A stretch of DNA of 64,000 bases from Chitinibacter sp. SCUT-21 (GTDB lineage Bacteria > Pseudomonadota > Gammaproteobacteria > Burkholderiales > Chitinibacteraceae). Every line of letters begins with the position of its first letter. The first letter of the stretch is position 1. The notes under the pieces are model-generated. The model searched no databases. It worked only from the letters and a program-made list of their open reading frames with translations, and was not told where the DNA came from. A program made the position numbers and the translations under genes. Location of the stretch: the NCBI GenBank assembly GCA_041874755.1, contig CP102611.1, positions 2,666,001 through 2,730,000 of the forward strand, read 5' to 3'. Below are positions 1-8,116 of this stretch, piece after piece.

Positions 1-570
1 CAACGCTGGACCCCACTGCTGTGGAATGGCCTGACTCGCTATGCGCAATTTTTGCGCCCTTACGGTAAAACGGCGCTGCAAGCGACTCGTTCGGCATTTC
101 GCCGGCTGCCGCAACGGGTTCAGTTGCTGATTGTGCTGCTTGCAGCAGCAGGGGCGCTGTGGGCGATTTGGCCTAGCCAGCCAGCGGTTGAGCTGGAATT
201 AAGCCCGGCCGTATCGAATAGTGTTGAAGACAGCAATGGCGATGCAAATCAATTGCAGGCTGAGCATCAGCAACGTAGTCAGTTATTAGAGAGTATGGCC
301 GAGCAACAGGCTTTGGCTCAAGGCGAAGAGGGCACAAATCAAGTTCAGGCCAAGCAAGAAACCGCACCGATTGATCAATTTGACGCAGATGCACCGCGTG
401 CCGAGCCAGAATCAATTGATCAGCAAGCGAATGTGTCTGGCTCGCTAAAACAGGCGGGGCAAGAAATTAAACAGGATGTCAAAGGGGTGTTCAATTGTAT
501 TCTGGGGCAAGGAAATTGCCCGAAGACGAATACCCAGGCTAATCATCAAACTGATCAACGGCGTCCTTAA
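1..570 (+). CDS. Partial unknown single-span membrane protein (C-terminal part)
   Basis: The reading frame is open from base 1, so the gene begins before the window; the TTG at 52 is not a convincing start. The visible 189 residues begin with a basic stretch, followed by one hydrophobic span (VQLLIVLLAAAGALWAIW, about residues 40-57). After it comes a long polar, Q/E/D-rich tail of low complexity ending in QTDQRRP. There are two Cys near the C-terminus (FNCILGQGNCP). I do not recognise the family. The topology suggests an N-terminal cytoplasmic part, one membrane span and a disordered tail. It converges with mpl, and the two stops are separated by a hairpin. Confidence 0.6.
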   Translation, partial: QRWTPLLWNGLTRYAQFLRPYGKTALQATRSAFRRLPQRVQLLIVLLAAAGALWAIWPSQPAVELELSPAVSNSVEDSNGDANQLQAEHQQRSQLLESMAEQQALAQGEEGTNQVQAKQETAPIDQFDADAPRAEPESIDQQANVSGSLKQAGQEIKQDVKGVFNCILGQGNCPKTNTQANHQTDQRRP

Positions 571-576
571 TGCAAT

Positions 577-600
577 TTGGGCAAGCTATTGCTTGCCCAA
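577..600. terminator. Hairpin between convergent genes
   Basis: TTGGGCAAGC (577-586), loop TATT, GCTTGCCCAA (591-600) is a perfect 10-bp stem between the stops of the unknown membrane protein and mpl. No clear T-run follows on either strand, so intrinsic termination is only probable. Confidence 0.45.
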
Positions 601-611
601 TCAAAGCCATT

Positions 612-1982
612 TTATGCTGCAAGCTGGCTCAATAATTTGCCATGGATACCGCCAAAACCACCATTGCTCATCACTAAAATTTGATCGCCGGCACGCGCTT
701 CAGCGACAATTGCTGCAATCAATTGATCTAAATCACTAAAACTATGCGCTTTTTCCCCTAACGGCGCGAGTGCTTCGGCAGGATCCCAGCCCAGATTAGC
801 GCCGTAGCAAAACACCACATCGGCCTCGGTCAAACTCGCTGGCAGCGCCGCTTTCATCGTGCCCAGTTTCATCGTGTTCGAGCGCGGCTCTAGCACCGCC
901 AAGATGCGTTGTGTGCCGACTTTCGCGCGCAAGCCAGCAACTGTAGTGGTAATTGCTGTCGGGTGGTGGGCAAAATCGTCGTACACGGTAATTCCGTTCA
1001 CTGTGCCTTTGACTTCCATGCGGCGTTTGACGTTTTCAAAGCGGGATAGCGCATCAATCGCCACTTGCGGCGTGACGCCAACGTGACGCGCCGCGGCAAT
1101 CGCGGCCAAAGCATTGTGCGCATTGTGTTCGCCCATCAACGACCACACGAGGCGGCCTTGTTGCTCGCCATTAAACAGCACGTCAAAACCATCGGAATAA
1201 ATCTCGCCTAAGGCCCAGCCTTGCGCGTCAGCAAACTGCTCCACTTCAGACCAGCAGCCGCGCTCCAATACGCGCTGCAGGCTGTCCTCTTTGCCATTCA
1301 CAATCACGCGGCCTTGGCCAGGAATGGTGCGCACCAGATGGTGAAATTGCGTTTCAATCGCGCTCAGATCGGCAAAAATATCGGCGTGATCAAATTCCAG
1401 ATTATTCAAAATCGCAGTGCGCGGGCGGTAGTGGACGAATTTGCTGCGCTTATCAAAAAAAGCCGTGTCGTATTCGTCCGCTTCAATGACAAAAAACGGT
1501 GACGTGCTGGCCGCATCTTGGCGCGGCGTGCCCGGAGCGCGCGCCGAAACGCCGAAGTTTTCCGGAATCCCGCCAACCAAAAAGCCCGGCGCTAAACCGG
1601 CGTCTTCCAAAATCCACGCCAGCATTGAGGTGGTGGTGGTTTTGCCGTGCGTGCCAGCGACTGCCAATACCCATTTATCGCGCAGCAAATGTTCGCCCAG
1701 CCACTGTGGGCCAGAGGTATAGGGTAATCCGGCGTTGAGGATTGCCTCCATCAGCGGCATACCCCGCTTAACCACATTGCCGATCACAAATAGATCAGGC
1801 TTGAGCGCAAGTTGTTCTTCGCCAAAACCTTCGATTAATTCAATCCCAAGGCTTTCGAGCTGGGTCGACATCGGCGGGTAAACGTTGGCATCACATCCCG
1901 TCACTTTATGGCCTGCCTCACGAGCCAATGCGGCAATGCCGCCCATAAAAGTGCCGCAAATACCGAGAATGTGAATATGCAT
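612..1982 (-). CDS. mpl: UDP-N-acetylmuramate:L-Ala-gamma-D-Glu-meso-Dap ligase
   Basis: Mpl reattaches recycled murein tripeptide to UDP-MurNAc in the cytoplasm, so cell-wall peptide is reused without de novo synthesis. The protein has 456 residues, the usual length. The N-terminal Rossmann part starts MHIHILGICGTFMGG, typical of Mpl rather than MurC. The ATP P-loop is AGTHGKTTTTSM (about residues 109-120). The central domain carries EADEYDTAFFDKRSKF and NLEFDHADIF, and the C-terminal domain carries DDFAHHPTAI. The ATG at 1982 begins the conserved N-terminus directly. The gene stands alone, diverging from a diguanylate cyclase. Peptide recycling fits the sugar-recycling pair amgK/murU at 28.7-30.4 kb. 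Confidence 0.96.
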   Translation of the reverse strand: MHIHILGICGTFMGGIAALAREAGHKVTGCDANVYPPMSTQLESLGIELIEGFGEEQLALKPDLFVIGNVVKRGMPLMEAILNAGLPYTSGPQWLGEHLLRDKWVLAVAGTHGKTTTTSMLAWILEDAGLAPGFLVGGIPENFGVSARAPGTPRQDAASTSPFFVIEADEYDTAFFDKRSKFVHYRPRTAILNNLEFDHADIFADLSAIETQFHHLVRTIPGQGRVIVNGKEDSLQRVLERGCWSEVEQFADAQGWALGEIYSDGFDVLFNGEQQGRLVWSLMGEHNAHNALAAIAAARHVGVTPQVAIDALSRFENVKRRMEVKGTVNGITVYDDFAHHPTAITTTVAGLRAKVGTQRILAVLEPRSNTMKLGTMKAALPASLTEADVVFCYGANLGWDPAEALAPLGEKAHSFSDLDQLIAAIVAEARAGDQILVMSNGGFGGIHGKLLSQLAA

Positions 1983-2130
1983 AATGCGATCCTCTTACCG
2001 AGTGCGAGTAATCGGTAATATTGAATTGGAATAAAAAGATGCATCATTGTATCGAACTTGCTTGGCGTAGTCTGCGCCAACACTTACAATCACTTTTCCA
2101 AGTATTAGCTTTTCCTTAGGTAGCTTTCAG

Positions 2131-3102
2131 ATGTCTTCAGCAACACCGGTCAATCCGGTCGAAATTGCCCGTATTGCGCTCAAACGATTATCGGAGCGCG
2201 GCCTGCCACCGACACCTGAAAATTATGCGCAATTTTATAACGCGATTGTCACGATCAAAGCCCCTGAAAGCAAAACGGCGACCGAGATGCAATTGGCGTG
2301 GCAAGTGCTATATAAGCTCGATGATGCTGCGCATGATATGGGGGTAATGACCGAGGGCTTGCTGACCAATCTCTCTGGCTCGACCTCGGTGATGCAGCAA
2401 AGCCTGGGTGATCTGCACGCGGTGCGCGAAGCGCATGCGGCGCAAGCGGTCTCGCCTGAAGAGACGCATGCCACGCTGGAAGATTTACTGAATGTGGTGA
2501 TTAGCACCACGCACAATGTACATTCAACGGTGACGACATCGCATGCGGATTTGCAAACCATCCGTGATTCGATTCGCCATATTGAAGAAGACCTTGCGTT
2601 TAATCGCAAAGTGCTCGAGCAAGATGCGCTCACCGGCGCACTTAATCGCCAAGGTTTGGATCATCTGCTCATGCGTGAAGTGAAACGCGCACAGCGGAAT
2701 GATGCGCGTTTGACTGCAGTGATTATTGATTTGGATGAATTCAAATCAATTAATGATCGCTTTACGCATTTGGTGGGTGATCAGGTGTTGGTGCATATGG
2801 CCAATCTAACCAAGGCGGTCTTGCGTGAATCGGATATTTTGGTGCGCTACGGTGGCGAAGAATTTTTAATTCTATTGGTTGATACGGATAACAAAGGCGC
2901 GGCGTATGTGGTGGATCGTTTACGTCTGGTTGCGGGTAGAACGCCGTATATGCATCACGCGCAGCGTATTGAAGTGCGCTTTTCGGCTGGGATTGCGCAA
3001 TTGCGTAATGATGAAAATGGCCGAGCGATGGTTTTGCGTGCCGATGAAGCGTTATACCGCGCAAAAAATAGCGGGCGTGGCAAAACTGAAGTGGCCGAAT
3101 AA
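2131..3102 (+). CDS. GGDEF-domain diguanylate cyclase
   Basis: Predicted to make c-di-GMP from two GTP. Of 323 residues, about 1-155 form a helical N-terminal region with no recognised sensor domain and no membrane span, so it is probably cytosolic. The C-terminal half is a GGDEF domain (about 165-320): DALTGALNRQGL at its start, the active-site loop RYGGEEF (GGEEF near residue 240), and ADEALYRAKNSGRGK at the end. An inhibitory-site RxxD (RESD) lies exactly five residues before GGEEF, so product feedback is expected. The start is ATG at 2131 after TAGGTAGC. The family call is firm; the stimulus is unknown. Confidence 0.93.
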   Translation: MSSATPVNPVEIARIALKRLSERGLPPTPENYAQFYNAIVTIKAPESKTATEMQLAWQVLYKLDDAAHDMGVMTEGLLTNLSGSTSVMQQSLGDLHAVREAHAAQAVSPEETHATLEDLLNVVISTTHNVHSTVTTSHADLQTIRDSIRHIEEDLAFNRKVLEQDALTGALNRQGLDHLLMREVKRAQRNDARLTAVIIDLDEFKSINDRFTHLVGDQVLVHMANLTKAVLRESDILVRYGGEEFLILLVDTDNKGAAYVVDRLRLVAGRTPYMHHAQRIEVRFSAGIAQLRNDENGRAMVLRADEALYRAKNSGRGKTEVAE

Positions 3103-3130
3103 TCTGCAGAATCGAGATCTGCATCCTATT

Positions 3131-3154
3131 AAGCCCAGCCTGTGCGCTGGGCTT
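3131..3154. terminator. Bidirectional hairpin terminator
   Basis: AAGCCCAGC (3131-3139), loop CTGTGC, GCTGGGCTT (3146-3154): a 9-bp perfect stem between the convergent stops of the diguanylate cyclase and the LysE-type gene. The T-run is weak (TTCGTATTT). Confidence 0.7.
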
Positions 3155-3159
3155 CGTAT

Positions 3160-3789
3160 TTACAGCAGGGCGTGATAGCCGTTGCGAATTACGATGATCG
3201 CAAAATAAACATACAGCAAGGCCGACATGATATGGCAGCCTTGCTTAAACCTAGCCCCCATGGTCTGACCGCCATGATGGGCGGCCAAGGCGATAAACAC
3301 AGTCCACGCGACGCCGCCCAGAAAGAAGCCGCTCAGAAAATCGATGGTACTCAAGAGCGTGCCATCTGTCGCTTGTGCGATTAGCGTGCCGCCAACTGCG
3401 GCGAACCACAGTATCGACGTTGGGGAAGCCATCGCGAGTGTTAATCCGCGCGAAAATAGATGGCGGCGGCTTGGTAGGGCCGGGTGCTCACCTTCGGCAC
3501 GGCTTGCATCGCGCAAAGCTTCACGCGCCATTTTAAAGGCCAGATAGAGTAGTAAAGAACCGCCGCCGAGCCACGTTAGCCACTGTACCCACGCAAATTG
3601 CAGCAAAAAGCTCATCCCTGCTAGCGCCAAAATGGCGTAGGCCAGATCGCCAAAGCACGAGCCAAAGCCCATCCACAGCGCAGCTTTGCGGCCGTATTTG
3701 AGCGTCACATCGATCATCGCAACATTAACGATACCAATATCCAGACACAGAGACAGTGAAAGTAAAAAGCCGGTGAAAAAAGTATCCAT
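3160..3789 (-). CDS. LysE-family amino acid exporter
   Basis: A 209-residue polytopic inner-membrane protein with about six hydrophobic spans. The start, FTGFLLSLSLCLDIGIVNVAMI, is the LysE/RhtB signature region (variant of PGP), followed by GRKAALWMGFGSCFGDLAYA. Length and pattern match the LysE superfamily, which exports amino acids or related metabolites by proton antiport. The substrate cannot be told from sequence. The start is ATG at 3789 with no strong ribosome site. It is a single gene; a palindromic repeat separates it from trkH. Confidence 0.85.
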   Translation of the reverse strand: MDTFFTGFLLSLSLCLDIGIVNVAMIDVTLKYGRKAALWMGFGSCFGDLAYAILALAGMSFLLQFAWVQWLTWLGGGSLLLYLAFKMAREALRDASRAEGEHPALPSRRHLFSRGLTLAMASPTSILWFAAVGGTLIAQATDGTLLSTIDFLSGFFLGGVAWTVFIALAAHHGGQTMGARFKQGCHIMSALLYVYFAIIVIRNGYHALL

Positions 3790-3849
3790 CGCGCTAGCTT
3801 ACTGCTGCACTTCGCGCGTGGATATTGGGGATTTGGCTAGTTGCTTGGA

Positions 3850-3894
3850 GTATTGCTCTGTAGGCTATTTCAGATCTGGCCTACAGAGCAATAC
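3850..3894. repeat. Dispersed palindromic element, copy A
   Basis: A 16-bp perfect inverted repeat: arm GTATTGCTCTGTAGGC (3850-3865), 13-nt loop, arm GCCTACAGAGCAATAC (3879-3894). It lies between the LysE-type gene and trkH; its right end abuts the trkH stop. Its first 29 bases match 26 of 29 bases of the element at 58595-58623, so it is a repeated unit and not only a terminator. Confidence 0.75.
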
Positions 3895-3895
3895 C

Positions 3896-5365
3896 TTAGT
3901 TTCGCCAGAAGGCGGTTGTGAATAAAATCAAGACCGAGAAGATTTCCAAGCGACCCAGCAGCATCGTAAAGCTGCACACCCAAGTTTGAAAGTCGGTCAA
4001 CCCGGCATAATTGCTGGCCGGGCCCACTTCCCCCAAGCCAGGGCCTGCATTATTGATGCAGGCAATGATGGCCGAAAAGCTACTGATAAAATCCAAGCCC
4101 GACAGCAATAACACAAAGGTCAGTACCACGATGCTGGCAAAATAGATAAAGACAAAACCCATTACCGAAAATAGGATCGAATTGGGAATAATTTGGCCAT
4201 TAACCCGCAGTGGGTGTACGCCTTGTGGGTGCAGTAGCGTGGACATTTGGCGCGATACTTCGCGTACTTGAATCATTGTGCGGATCATTTTAATCCCGCC
4301 GCCCGTTGAACCTGCGCACGCTGTAACGCAAGATAAAAACAGCATCACCAGCGGCACCAAGATCGGCCACGCGCCAAAATCGACGCTGGCAAAGCCGCAA
4401 TCGGTGGCGAGCGACACCAAATTAAACGCCACATGACGCAGTGCGGTTAGAAATTCAGGGTAAGTGTTTTGCCAAACCAGATATGCGGCGCAACCGAGTG
4501 TGGAGACCACAATCAGCATGAGCATCGCTTTAAATTCGCTGTCTTTGGCGTAGACCGACAGTTTGCGCCCCGAGAGCGCGAAATAATGCGTGGCAAAATT
4601 GGTCGCAGCCAGCAGCATAAAAACGATCAAAATGCCTTCGATCACTGGCGAATTAAAATAGCCGACGCTTGCGTCTTTGGTCGAAAAACCGCCGAGGCAC
4701 AAGGCGGCAAAGGCGTGGCAAACTGCATCGAGCCAGCTCATGCCGCCTACGTATTTCAGTAGTAAAGCGCAAATCAGCGTGAGGCCGGCGTAAATTAACC
4801 ACAAATTGCGTGCCGTTTCGTGGATGCGCGGCGTGAGTTTGCTGTCTTTAATTGGACCTGGTGTTTCGGCTTTAAATAGCTGCATACCCCCTACACCTAA
4901 TAGCGGCAAGATCGCTACAGCCAATACGATGATACCCATACCACCTAGCCAGTTTAGTAGGTGACGCCACAGATTGATCGAAGGCGGCAAATGATCCAGC
5001 CCCGTAAACACCGTCGCCCCCGTGGTGCTGAGTGCCGACATGGTTTCAAAGTAGGCATCGGTAAAGCTGGTGTTGGGGTTAAATAACAATAGCGGCACCG
5101 CCGCGACCGCAGGAAGCAAGCTCCAGACACCGACCACAAGTACAAAGCCGTCGCGTGAGCGCATTTCGCGTTTGTATTTGCGCGTAAGCACAATCGTGCT
5201 CAGGCTGACTAGCAGTAGCGCAGCCAGTGAGTCGATGAACGGCCATAAACCGGCATCATTATTCCACCACGCGACAATGATCGGCACGATGATCGAGAGT
5301 GAAAACAGCGCAGAAACGCGTGCCAAAACATTGACGGTGGGGAGAAGGCGTTGCGAAAGCGTCAT
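3896..5365 (-). CDS. trkH: Trk-type potassium uptake channel subunit TrkH
   Basis: The membrane pore subunit of the Trk K+ uptake system (489 residues, normal for TrkH). All four selectivity-filter loops are visible: ALSTTGATVF, LCLGGFST, LATDCGFASV and CINNAGPGLGEVG. Many hydrophobic spans lie between them. The start ATG at 5365 directly touches the trkA stop (TAA, 5366-5368), so the two are translationally coupled. The regulatory subunit TrkA is encoded just upstream in the same transcript. Confidence 0.96.
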   Translation of the reverse strand: MTLSQRLLPTVNVLARVSALFSLSIIVPIIVAWWNNDAGLWPFIDSLAALLLVSLSTIVLTRKYKREMRSRDGFVLVVGVWSLLPAVAAVPLLLFNPNTSFTDAYFETMSALSTTGATVFTGLDHLPPSINLWRHLLNWLGGMGIIVLAVAILPLLGVGGMQLFKAETPGPIKDSKLTPRIHETARNLWLIYAGLTLICALLLKYVGGMSWLDAVCHAFAALCLGGFSTKDASVGYFNSPVIEGILIVFMLLAATNFATHYFALSGRKLSVYAKDSEFKAMLMLIVVSTLGCAAYLVWQNTYPEFLTALRHVAFNLVSLATDCGFASVDFGAWPILVPLVMLFLSCVTACAGSTGGGIKMIRTMIQVREVSRQMSTLLHPQGVHPLRVNGQIIPNSILFSVMGFVFIYFASIVVLTFVLLLSGLDFISSFSAIIACINNAGPGLGEVGPASNYAGLTDFQTWVCSFTMLLGRLEIFSVLILFTTAFWRN

Positions 5366-6742
5366 TTAGAAGAACCCAATTTTGACGGCAAAGAGTTGCT
5401 CAATAGCGCGAATGTGATTTTTGTTGTCGATAAACACGACCACATGGTCTTCGTTTTCAATCACGGTATCATGGTGCGCCATAATGACCTGTTCGCCACG
5501 AATGACCGCGGCCAAATTGGCGCCTTGTGGTAGTTTGATTTCTTCAACTCGCCGACCAACCACGCGCGAATTGCTGCGATCACCATGCGCAATCAATTCG
5601 ATCGCCTCGGCCTCGCCACGGCGCAGGCTATGCACGGCCACGATATCGCCTTGACGAACGTGAGTGAGTAGGGCGCCAATGGTGGCTTGGGCTGGCGAAA
5701 TCGCCACGTCGATTTTTCCGCCTTGCAATAAATCAACGTAGCGCGAGCGATTGATAATCGCGACGACTTTACGCGCACCCATTTGTTTGGCCAATAAAGA
5801 CGACATGATGTTGTCTTCGTCGTCGGAAGTTAGCGCCAAGAAGAGATCGCAGCGATCGACTTGCTCGTTGTCGAGCAGATTTTCATCGGTGGCTTCACCG
5901 CGCAAAATTAGGCATTTAGGTAAATGCTCTGCCAGCCATTGTGCACGCTCACGGTTGATTTCGATGATTTTGACTTGATAGTCGTCGGCCAAAACTTGCG
6001 CAAGTCGATAGCCGACATTGCCGCCACCGCAAATCGTGATGCGCTTAATGGCTTGCTCGGTTGCACGTAGCAAGGACAACACCGTGCGAATGTCTTTGCG
6101 TGCGGCTAAAAAGAAAACCTCATCACCCACGCTGAGTGTTGTCGCTCCATCAGGGTTGATCCGCTTGTTTTTGCGATAGATCGACACGACCCGACAATCG
6201 ACCTCATCGAGGTATTGCGCCATCGTTGCAAGATCTTTGCCATCCATGCGAGAGCCTGCTTCAACACGAACTGCCACCATTTTGGCGCGTGCCTTGCCAA
6301 AATCGAGCACTTGCAGCGCTTCGGGAGTGGCGACTAAACGTGCCAATAAATCGGTGACAATCTGCGCCGGCGTAATAATATGGTCAATCGCAAACCCATC
6401 GGTATTGAATAATTCTGCGTGCGATAGAATGTCTTGGTCGCGAATACGCCCCAAACGGGTTGGAATATTAAACAGCCGATGCGCCATTTTGCAGGCGACC
6501 ATATTGAGCTCGTCGGATGGGGTGACGGCCAGTAACAGATCGGCATCTGCTGCGCCAGCATTGGCTAAGGTCACTGGGTTGGCGGCGTGCCCGACTAAAG
6601 TTTTTAGATCGAGTTTGTCGGCCAAAGGCTGGAGATTGCTGGCATTTTCATCCACGATGGTGACGTTGTAGTTTTCGCGAACTAATTGCTCGGCAACCGA
6701 AGTGCCGACCCGGCCTGCGCCGAGGATCAGGATATTGGGCAT
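5366..6742 (-). CDS. trkA: Trk potassium uptake regulatory subunit TrkA
   Basis: A cytoplasmic gating ring subunit that binds NAD(H)/nucleotides and controls TrkH. The 458 residues are a duplicated RCK unit. The first Rossmann domain begins MPNILILGAGRVGTSVAEQL (GxGxxG) and the second begins near residue 232 with ITICGGGNVGYRLAQVL; each is followed by an RCK-C domain. Full length. It lies 75 nt after ntrX on the same strand and runs directly into trkH. The 75-nt gap holds a hairpin (GCCGACGA 6779-6786 / TCGTCGGC 6795-6802) without a T-run, perhaps a processing or attenuation site. Confidence 0.96.
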   Translation of the reverse strand: MPNILILGAGRVGTSVAEQLVRENYNVTIVDENASNLQPLADKLDLKTLVGHAANPVTLANAGAADADLLLAVTPSDELNMVACKMAHRLFNIPTRLGRIRDQDILSHAELFNTDGFAIDHIITPAQIVTDLLARLVATPEALQVLDFGKARAKMVAVRVEAGSRMDGKDLATMAQYLDEVDCRVVSIYRKNKRINPDGATTLSVGDEVFFLAARKDIRTVLSLLRATEQAIKRITICGGGNVGYRLAQVLADDYQVKIIEINRERAQWLAEHLPKCLILRGEATDENLLDNEQVDRCDLFLALTSDDEDNIMSSLLAKQMGARKVVAIINRSRYVDLLQGGKIDVAISPAQATIGALLTHVRQGDIVAVHSLRRGEAEAIELIAHGDRSNSRVVGRRVEEIKLPQGANLAAVIRGEQVIMAHHDTVIENEDHVVVFIDNKNHIRAIEQLFAVKIGFF

Positions 6743-6817
6743 AGCTACTCCAGCGGGATCACCGCCACAAGTTGCAACGCCGACGATGGGAGATTCGTCG
6801 GCGCTGTCGGGGTTAAA

Positions 6818-8116
6818 TTACGCTTCTTCTAGATTGCGCAATTTACGGGGCATTTGTATCCCCAGTTGTTTCAGTTTTCGATACAGGTGCGTGCGCTCGA
6901 GGCCAATACGCTCGGCAACACGGCTCATATTGCCATTCGATAGCTCGATTTGGCGTTCCAAGTAAAAGCGCTCGAATTGATCACGCGCTTCACGCAATGG
7001 CAAATCCAAGTCGATTTGCGGCAATGGCATTGCTTGTTGGATTTCTGTGGTGGCGACTTGCGATTCTGGTGAGAGTTGAGCCAATAAGCGGCTAACTGGC
7101 AAGATATCAATATCGCCATCACGCCCCGTCAAAGCCAAACTTTTCACCACATTCGCAAGCTGATCGATATTGCCAGGCCATTCTTGCTGGCTGAGCAATT
7201 GCAAGGCCGATTTCGAGAAGCGACGAACGCCCAATTTATTCACGGCAACAGTTTGTGCCAGCAGGTTTTCCGCCAGACTCGGGATGTCTTCCGCGTGGTT
7301 GCGTAGCGCTGGTACTGGCACAATAATTTGCGTCAGCTGGCGAAGTAACTCAGGCTCAATCAGACCGGTTAATTGATCTAGTGGGCGAGTTGACGCCGTT
7401 ACCAATCGAACTTTGTGCTTTTCAAGCTTCGGAATCAGATTGAGTAAACCGGTTTGCGCTTTACGATCCAACCAAGCAATATCGCGGACAAAAATTGTGC
7501 CGCCTGCCGCGCGAGTCAACATGTCTTGCGGTGGGAGTGCCAATTCTTCATTTGAGTTTGGCGCGACGAAACCGCCCCCTGTGCGGGTGAGATGACGGGC
7601 GCATGCTTCAAAACCAGAGCCAGGTTCACCGGTTAAGATCAGAGGCAGGGACTGACTTGCAACTTGGTCAAGTGCCTCGCGCAGCGCATTAATCGTGCTG
7701 CTCGTTCCCAGGCTCTGCAGACCCTGCGTTGGCTTTACCGAGTGAGCGGGTTGCGAAAATGCGCGCTTCACTGCGGCTAGCAATTTTTGCAAGCCAATGG
7801 GTTTTTCTAAAAAGTCGAGTGCGCCGATGCGAGTGGCTTCAACGGCGGTGTCGACCGTTGCGTGCCCAGACATCATGACGACCGGCATCGTGAGTTGGCC
7901 ATTACGCGCCCATTCTTTGAGTAGCGTCACACCATCGGTGTCCGGCATCCAAATGTCGAGTAGTACCAGCTTTGGTTCAGCTTGGTTACGGTATTTACGT
8001 GCAGCCTCAGCATTTTCAGCGAGTGCAACGCTATACCCTTCATCCAGTAAGATCTCAGATAAAAGTTCGCGAATACCAACTTCATCATCAACGATCAGAA
8101 TTTCTTGATTAACCAC
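6818..8116 (-). CDS. ntrX: NtrX-like response regulator with degenerate AAA+ domain
   Basis: DNA-binding response regulator paired with the NtrY kinase. The receiver domain (1-120) is intact: acidic pair D10/D11, phospho-acceptor D54 in LLDIWMPDTDG, K105. The central sigma-54-activator-type domain is present but decayed: the Walker A region reads GEPGSGFE (163-170, Phe where Lys is expected), the Walker B region reads GGTIFVRDI, and no GAFTGA loop is visible. The C-terminal Fis-type helix-turn-helix (NMSRVAERIGLERTHLYRKL) is intact. It therefore probably binds DNA but is unlikely to hydrolyse ATP or drive sigma-54. Its start overlaps the ntrY stop by 8 nt. In related species NtrYX is linked to nitrogen and respiratory control; targets here are unknown. 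Confidence 0.88.
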   Translation of the reverse strand: MVNQEILIVDDEVGIRELLSEILLDEGYSVALAENAEAARKYRNQAEPKLVLLDIWMPDTDGVTLLKEWARNGQLTMPVVMMSGHATVDTAVEATRIGALDFLEKPIGLQKLLAAVKRAFSQPAHSVKPTQGLQSLGTSSTINALREALDQVASQSLPLILTGEPGSGFEACARHLTRTGGGFVAPNSNEELALPPQDMLTRAAGGTIFVRDIAWLDRKAQTGLLNLIPKLEKHKVRLVTASTRPLDQLTGLIEPELLRQLTQIIVPVPALRNHAEDIPSLAENLLAQTVAVNKLGVRRFSKSALQLLSQQEWPGNIDQLANVVKSLALTGRDGDIDILPVSRLLAQLSPESQVATTEIQQAMPLPQIDLDLPLREARDQFERFYLERQIELSNGNMSRVAERIGLERTHLYRKLKQLGIQMPRKLRNLEEA

